Part shown: positions 60,829 through 64,000 of the stretch, in pieces
Layout: each line of letters opens with the position of its first letter
Numbering within the stretch: the first letter of the stretch is position 1
DNA from: JAYODW01 sp038116745
Lineage (GTDB): Bacteria; Pseudomonadota; Gammaproteobacteria; Ga0077536
DNA length: 64,000 bases
Direction: 5' to 3'
Assembly (NCBI GenBank): GCA_038116745.1
Contig: JAYODW010000021.1
Span: forward strand, 1-64,000
Program-made: the position numbers and the translations under genes
The notes under the pieces: generated by a model
What the model saw: only the letters and a program-made list of their open reading frames with translations
What the model was told of the DNA's origin: nothing
The model's database searches: none

Positions 60829-61734
60829 ATGGACCGCTCACTGGAAAAACTCGCCGTTCTGTTCGCCGACGTATCCGGCAGCACGCGCCTGTACGAACAG
60901 CACGGCGACGTCGTCGCGCGAACCGATCTCGCACAGGTCATCGAGCTCCTGCAGAAAGTCGCCGCAGGTTTCTCCGGGGAAACGCTGAAGACCATCGGCG
61001 ACGAGATCATGTGTGCGTTTGTCGAGCCGGTTAAAGCGGCGCTGGCCGCCACCGAAATGCAGGCCGCACTGCGGGAGGCGAGCGAGCGCGGACAGTTCAA
61101 GATGGGCGTCCTGCGCATCAAGGTCGGCTGGCACTACGGCGCGGTCGACTGGCGCGAAGACGACCTCATCGGCGAAGCAGCGGTGACGGCCCAGCAGGTC
61201 ATCAAGATGGCCAAGGCCGATGAAATCCTGACCACCAAACAATCCGTCGACCAGATTCCGCCCGCACTGTTCCCGGAAGTGCACCCCCTGGAACACGTCC
61301 CCGCGGAAGCGTGGGATGGAGAGCTCCACGTTTACAAAATGCCCTGGGAACGCGGCGGCGACGAAACGCAGATGTTCGCCATGCCGCGCGCCATGAAGGC
61401 GGCACCTCAGGTGACAGTTCTGCTCTCCCACACCGGGCATCAGCTGCACATGGACAGCAAGCTCAACAGCTGCCGCATCGGTCGCGGCGTACAGGCCGAC
61501 CTTCAGGTCAACGGCCGGCTGACCTCACGCCAGCATGCAGAGATCACCCTGCGCAACGGACGGGTGACGCTCCGCGACGAAAGCACCAACGGTACTTTCG
61601 TGGTTCAGGAAGATGGGGCCCGGCGGCGTCTGCGTCGCGAGGAAGACATGCTGACCGGCCGTGGGCAGCTGGGCTTTGGCACCTGGCCCGACGAGGAACC
61701 TGCCGCCGCTGTCGCCTTCGAAGTACGTACCTGA
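60829..61734 (+). CDS. Degenerate class III nucleotide cyclase fused to an FHA domain
   Basis: From the ATG at 60829 the product is 301 residues. The N-terminal adenylate/guanylate cyclase domain (about 5-170) keeps both metal Asp positions, Asp14 (FADVSGSTR) and Asp58 (KTIGDEIM). The segment that normally carries Asn and Arg (VNxAxR) reads VTAQQVIKM, so cyclase activity is doubtful. The C-terminal FHA domain (about 195-285) has RIGRG, SRQHAEI and NGTF, the phosphothreonine-binding set. The likely role is sensing a phosphorylated partner; no kinase is adjacent. Confidence 0.88.
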   Translation: MDRSLEKLAVLFADVSGSTRLYEQHGDVVARTDLAQVIELLQKVAAGFSGETLKTIGDEIMCAFVEPVKAALAATEMQAALREASERGQFKMGVLRIKVGWHYGAVDWREDDLIGEAAVTAQQVIKMAKADEILTTKQSVDQIPPALFPEVHPLEHVPAEAWDGELHVYKMPWERGGDETQMFAMPRAMKAAPQVTVLLSHTGHQLHMDSKLNSCRIGRGVQADLQVNGRLTSRQHAEITLRNGRVTLRDESTNGTFVVQEDGARRRLRREEDMLTGRGQLGFGTWPDEEPAAAVAFEVRT

Positions 61735-61760
61735 GAAACAGCGCAGCTCGCGCCAGTCCC

Positions 61761-62990
61761 TCAGTCTGCAGTCCCGCCGGTGCGTGCCGCCACACGCCAG
61801 GTCGTCATTACGGCACATCCCAGGCACGCGGCGACCGCAAAAAACACCTCCGCGCTCAATCCGCGGTCCAGCATGCGGCCGAACGCAAGTGGCCCTACCG
61901 CAATGCCAGCGTCAAGGCCCGAGTAGACCACGCCGTAGACGCGCCCCGTCGCACCGACCGGCGCAGCGCGACGGATCAACAGGTCCCGTGATGGGCCTGA
62001 CAGGCCGGATCCGAAACCCATCACCGCCATCAGGGAGAACGCCAGCATCGCCGGCAGCTGACCCGATCCGATCAGTACGGCAGCGCCGGTGGAAAGCATC
62101 AGCGCGACGGTGATGTTGCGTTCAAGATGCGGATTCCGGGCTACCCACCAGCCGCCGGTCAACATGCCGGCCCCGCTCGCGATCATGTAAAGCGTGATGC
62201 TCATGGCCGCTGTTGTCAGGGGCAGCCCGTAGCTGCCGCTGAAGATCACCGCAGCAAAACTCTGCACACCTCCCAGCGCAGCGGAAACGAACGCAAAAAA
62301 CAGGAAACACAGCCATATCGCCGGTAATCGCAGAAAACCGAACGTGCTTCCCGCGCTGTCGGCTGCGGGCGTCGCGGACGACTTCCCGTGCTCGGGCGCG
62401 AGGATGTCACGCCAGTAGAGCACCAGAGCCATTGCCGCCAGCGGCAGCAGGACAGCAACAAGCAGCGCGGTGCGCCATCCGAACGGCGCCGCGAGCGCGA
62501 CCATGAACGGCGGCGCCAGCGCCCAGCCGATACTCCCGGCCAGGCCATGGATCGAAAACGCAGGCCCCAGGCGCACAACGCTCACGCGATGATTGAGGAG
62601 CCAGAAGTCGACCGGGTGGAATACGCAGTTGCCGACGCCAAGCAGCGCCGCACCGATCACAAATCCGGCATAGCTCTGTGCGCCGGCCAGCACAGCCGCC
62701 CCACAGGCCAGACTGGCCAGACCGAGCTGCAGCACGCGCCGCGCGCCCCAGCGGTCGACCGCGAAGCCGGCCGCCGCCTGCCCCAGCCCCGAGACCAGGA
62801 AAAGAACGCTCATCACGAAGCCGAGCTGCGCGTAGCTGTAGCCAAACTCCGCCCGGATCCAGGGGAACACCGGCGGCAGCACCAGCTGAAAAAAGTGGCT
62901 GACCAGGTGCGCGAAGGAGACGACGCCGATCACCGGCACGTCCTGCCGCCGTCGCTCGGGCGCCAGCCCTGGCCATTCGATCGCCGTCAT
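61761..62990 (-). CDS. MFS transporter
   Basis: Twelve-helix major facilitator of 409 residues, complete. The loop 2-3 motif appears as GFAVDRWGARRVLQ, and GPSRDLLIRRAAPVGATGRV lies between helices 10 and 11. It resembles OFA/sugar-phosphate or cyanate-type permeases; substrate unknown. It converges with the cyclase-FHA gene and is followed upstream by the SnoaL-like gene on the same strand. Confidence 0.9.
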   Translation of the reverse strand: MTAIEWPGLAPERRRQDVPVIGVVSFAHLVSHFFQLVLPPVFPWIRAEFGYSYAQLGFVMSVLFLVSGLGQAAAGFAVDRWGARRVLQLGLASLACGAAVLAGAQSYAGFVIGAALLGVGNCVFHPVDFWLLNHRVSVVRLGPAFSIHGLAGSIGWALAPPFMVALAAPFGWRTALLVAVLLPLAAMALVLYWRDILAPEHGKSSATPAADSAGSTFGFLRLPAIWLCFLFFAFVSAALGGVQSFAAVIFSGSYGLPLTTAAMSITLYMIASGAGMLTGGWWVARNPHLERNITVALMLSTGAAVLIGSGQLPAMLAFSLMAVMGFGSGLSGPSRDLLIRRAAPVGATGRVYGVVYSGLDAGIAVGPLAFGRMLDRGLSAEVFFAVAACLGCAVMTTWRVAARTGGTAD

Positions 62991-63076
62991 CAGTTAAAGC
63001 GCCTGGACAAGGCCGACAGACGTGTTCCGTAATCGGCGAAAGCCGATACGCCTGAGTCCGGGCTCGCCTTTCGCAT

Positions 63077-63487
63077 TCAGGGGTCGACCAGCGTCTTGCC
63101 ATAAGCGGCCGTTTCTACGAGCGCGGTATCCAGAAACTCCACGACCTGCGTGATACGCCCATCGCGGACCGTGAAGACAAACGCGTAATCATTGTCGTAG
63201 CGAAGTCCAAAAACCGTCTTTGCTGCCCCACGGCCGAGCACGACGACCCGCTCTCCCTCCGCGATCATTTCGTCGACCTGTACAACCAGATCGCCATCGA
63301 TCTGTTTGCGCCAGGGCACGAAAAATTCGTTCACGATCTGGTCAAGTCCGCGGTAGACGCCGGACACCGGTGTTGTGCCTTTGAGGTCGTAAACGATGTC
63401 GTCCGCAAAGAGCGCAAAGGCGGCCTCCGCCTCCCCTGCGGCGATATGGTCAAACCACTGCTGAACGATGGCTTTATTTCCGGACAT
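63077..63487 (-). CDS. SnoaL-like NTF2-fold protein
   Basis: Protein of 136 residues in the SnoaL/NTF2 superfamily: helix-rich start (VQQWFDHIAAGEAEAAFALF), DDIVYDLKGTTPVSGVYRG, and strands GERVVVLGRGAAKT and YAFVFTVRDGRITQVVEFLD. Unlike the protein at 43095-43469, it lacks the Arg-x-Asp plus WRD set, so epoxide hydrolase activity is not predicted. Family members include ketosteroid-isomerase-like and polyketide cyclase-like enzymes. Confidence 0.85.
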   Translation of the reverse strand: MSGNKAIVQQWFDHIAAGEAEAAFALFADDIVYDLKGTTPVSGVYRGLDQIVNEFFVPWRKQIDGDLVVQVDEMIAEGERVVVLGRGAAKTVFGLRYDNDYAFVFTVRDGRITQVVEFLDTALVETAAYGKTLVDP

Positions 63488-63687
63488 CAGTTTTTCCTTC
63501 CCTCAGAGCACCAAAGAGGCTGCGCACGATAGCCTGCGCCCGAGGGCCGTGCCAGCCCCTGCCATGACACGCGGTGGCGCCTCCGCAGCGCCTGCGTCAG
63601 GCGGATTCTCGCTATACACTGCGCGCCTCCAGAGCCCGCCCGCAGCTGCGTCGGCTCTGTTCAAGAAAGCGGAACGGAGATATTCGA

Positions 63688-64000
63688 TGAAAGCCATGCT
63701 CAGCCTTGCGCCCGGAGGACCCGAAACCCTGCAGCTATCCGACATAGAGAGTCCCGAACCGGGGCCGGAGGAGGTTCGCGTGCGGGTGCACGCCTGTGGC
63801 ACAAATTACCCGGATACGCTGATGATCGAGGACAAATACCAGTTCCGTCCGCCGCGACCGTTTGCGCCCGGTGGAGAAATCGCCGGCGAGATCGATGCCG
63901 TCGGCAGTGCGGTCACCGATCTGCAGCCCGGCGACCGGGTGATCGGCATGACCGGCTGGGGCGGTATGGCGGAGCAGGTGGTGCTGCCTGCCATCAAATG
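63688..64000 (+). CDS. Quinone oxidoreductase-like MDR protein (3' truncated by window edge)
   Basis: Zinc-free medium-chain dehydrogenase/reductase; the ATG at 63688 follows GGAG, and 104 codons are visible before the window ends. The N-terminal catalytic domain shows EEVRVRVHACGTNYPDTLMI, GGEIAGEIDAVGSAVTDLQP and GDRVIGMTGWGGMAEQ, as in NADPH:quinone oxidoreductases and related enoyl reductases. The nucleotide-binding domain is beyond the window. Confidence 0.92.

Noticed and set aside
63077..63487. Second limonene-epoxide hydrolase
   Set aside because: Same fold class, but the Arg-x-Asp and WRD catalytic residues are missing.

Overview
The window is GC-rich, gene-dense chromosomal DNA of a gammaproteobacterium, probably a marine or other aquatic heterotroph. 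The pointers are a System I cytochrome c maturation operon (ccmABCDEFGHI), DarP/YjgA, HspQ, SirB1, YgiQ, GreB and TrxC, a Lap-type biofilm adhesin system, a phenylacetyl-CoA epoxidase operon, and many FAD, P450, SDR and crotonase-type catabolic genes. Genus-level placement is not possible from the sequence alone. A 100-N block (28008-28107) shows that this is a scaffolded draft or metagenome assembly. I saw no tRNA, rRNA, CRISPR array, insertion sequence or phage gene.

Layout. 1-6700: ccm operon on the plus strand, its first gene cut by the window edge. 6995-10100: a Tat-exported DUF1329 protein and a flavin-dependent tryptophan-halogenase-like enzyme. 10200-16780: a minus-strand run paaABCDE-paaX-cytochrome P450-secreted protein. 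16889-20431: two luciferase-like oxidoreductases, a crotonase, and an SDR-fold protein carrying the halohydrin dehalogenase signature in place of the normal SDR catalytic motif. 20695-37137: a complete Lap adhesion locus, with TolC-like LapE, LapG protease, LapD c-di-GMP receptor, a retention-module adhesin with a Thr/Pro/Ala-rich mucin-like tract, LapC and LapB. Embedded in it are a LuxR regulator and a sulfotransferase-GT60 glycosyltransferase fusion. 37295-43469: a split TPP decarboxylase, an operon of MlaC-like, SDR and second P450 genes, a DMT exporter, a rhodanese and a limonene-epoxide-hydrolase-type enzyme. 43541-64000: mostly housekeeping and single-gene units, including a frameshifted trxC, a degenerate GGDEF with an intact EAL domain, a cyclase-FHA fusion, two MFS transporters and a partial quinone oxidoreductase.

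How the genes work together. The Lap genes describe a surface adhesin secreted by LapB-LapC-LapE, retained in the outer membrane by its N-terminal plug, and released by LapG unless LapD, bound to c-di-GMP, holds LapG back. The most unusual element is the fused sulfotransferase/GlcNAc-transferase encoded directly upstream of the adhesin. Its GT60 relatives glycosylate Thr or hydroxyproline in polypeptides, and the adhesin carries a run of AAPTT repeats. I propose that the fusion enzyme decorates the adhesin with sulfated sugars before export, giving a bacterial mucin-like adhesin.

A second theme is epoxide chemistry: PaaABCE (ring epoxidation), two related P450s, a halohydrin-dehalogenase-like SDR and a limonene-epoxide-hydrolase-like enzyme lie within 33 kb. 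A shared pathway is an inference only.
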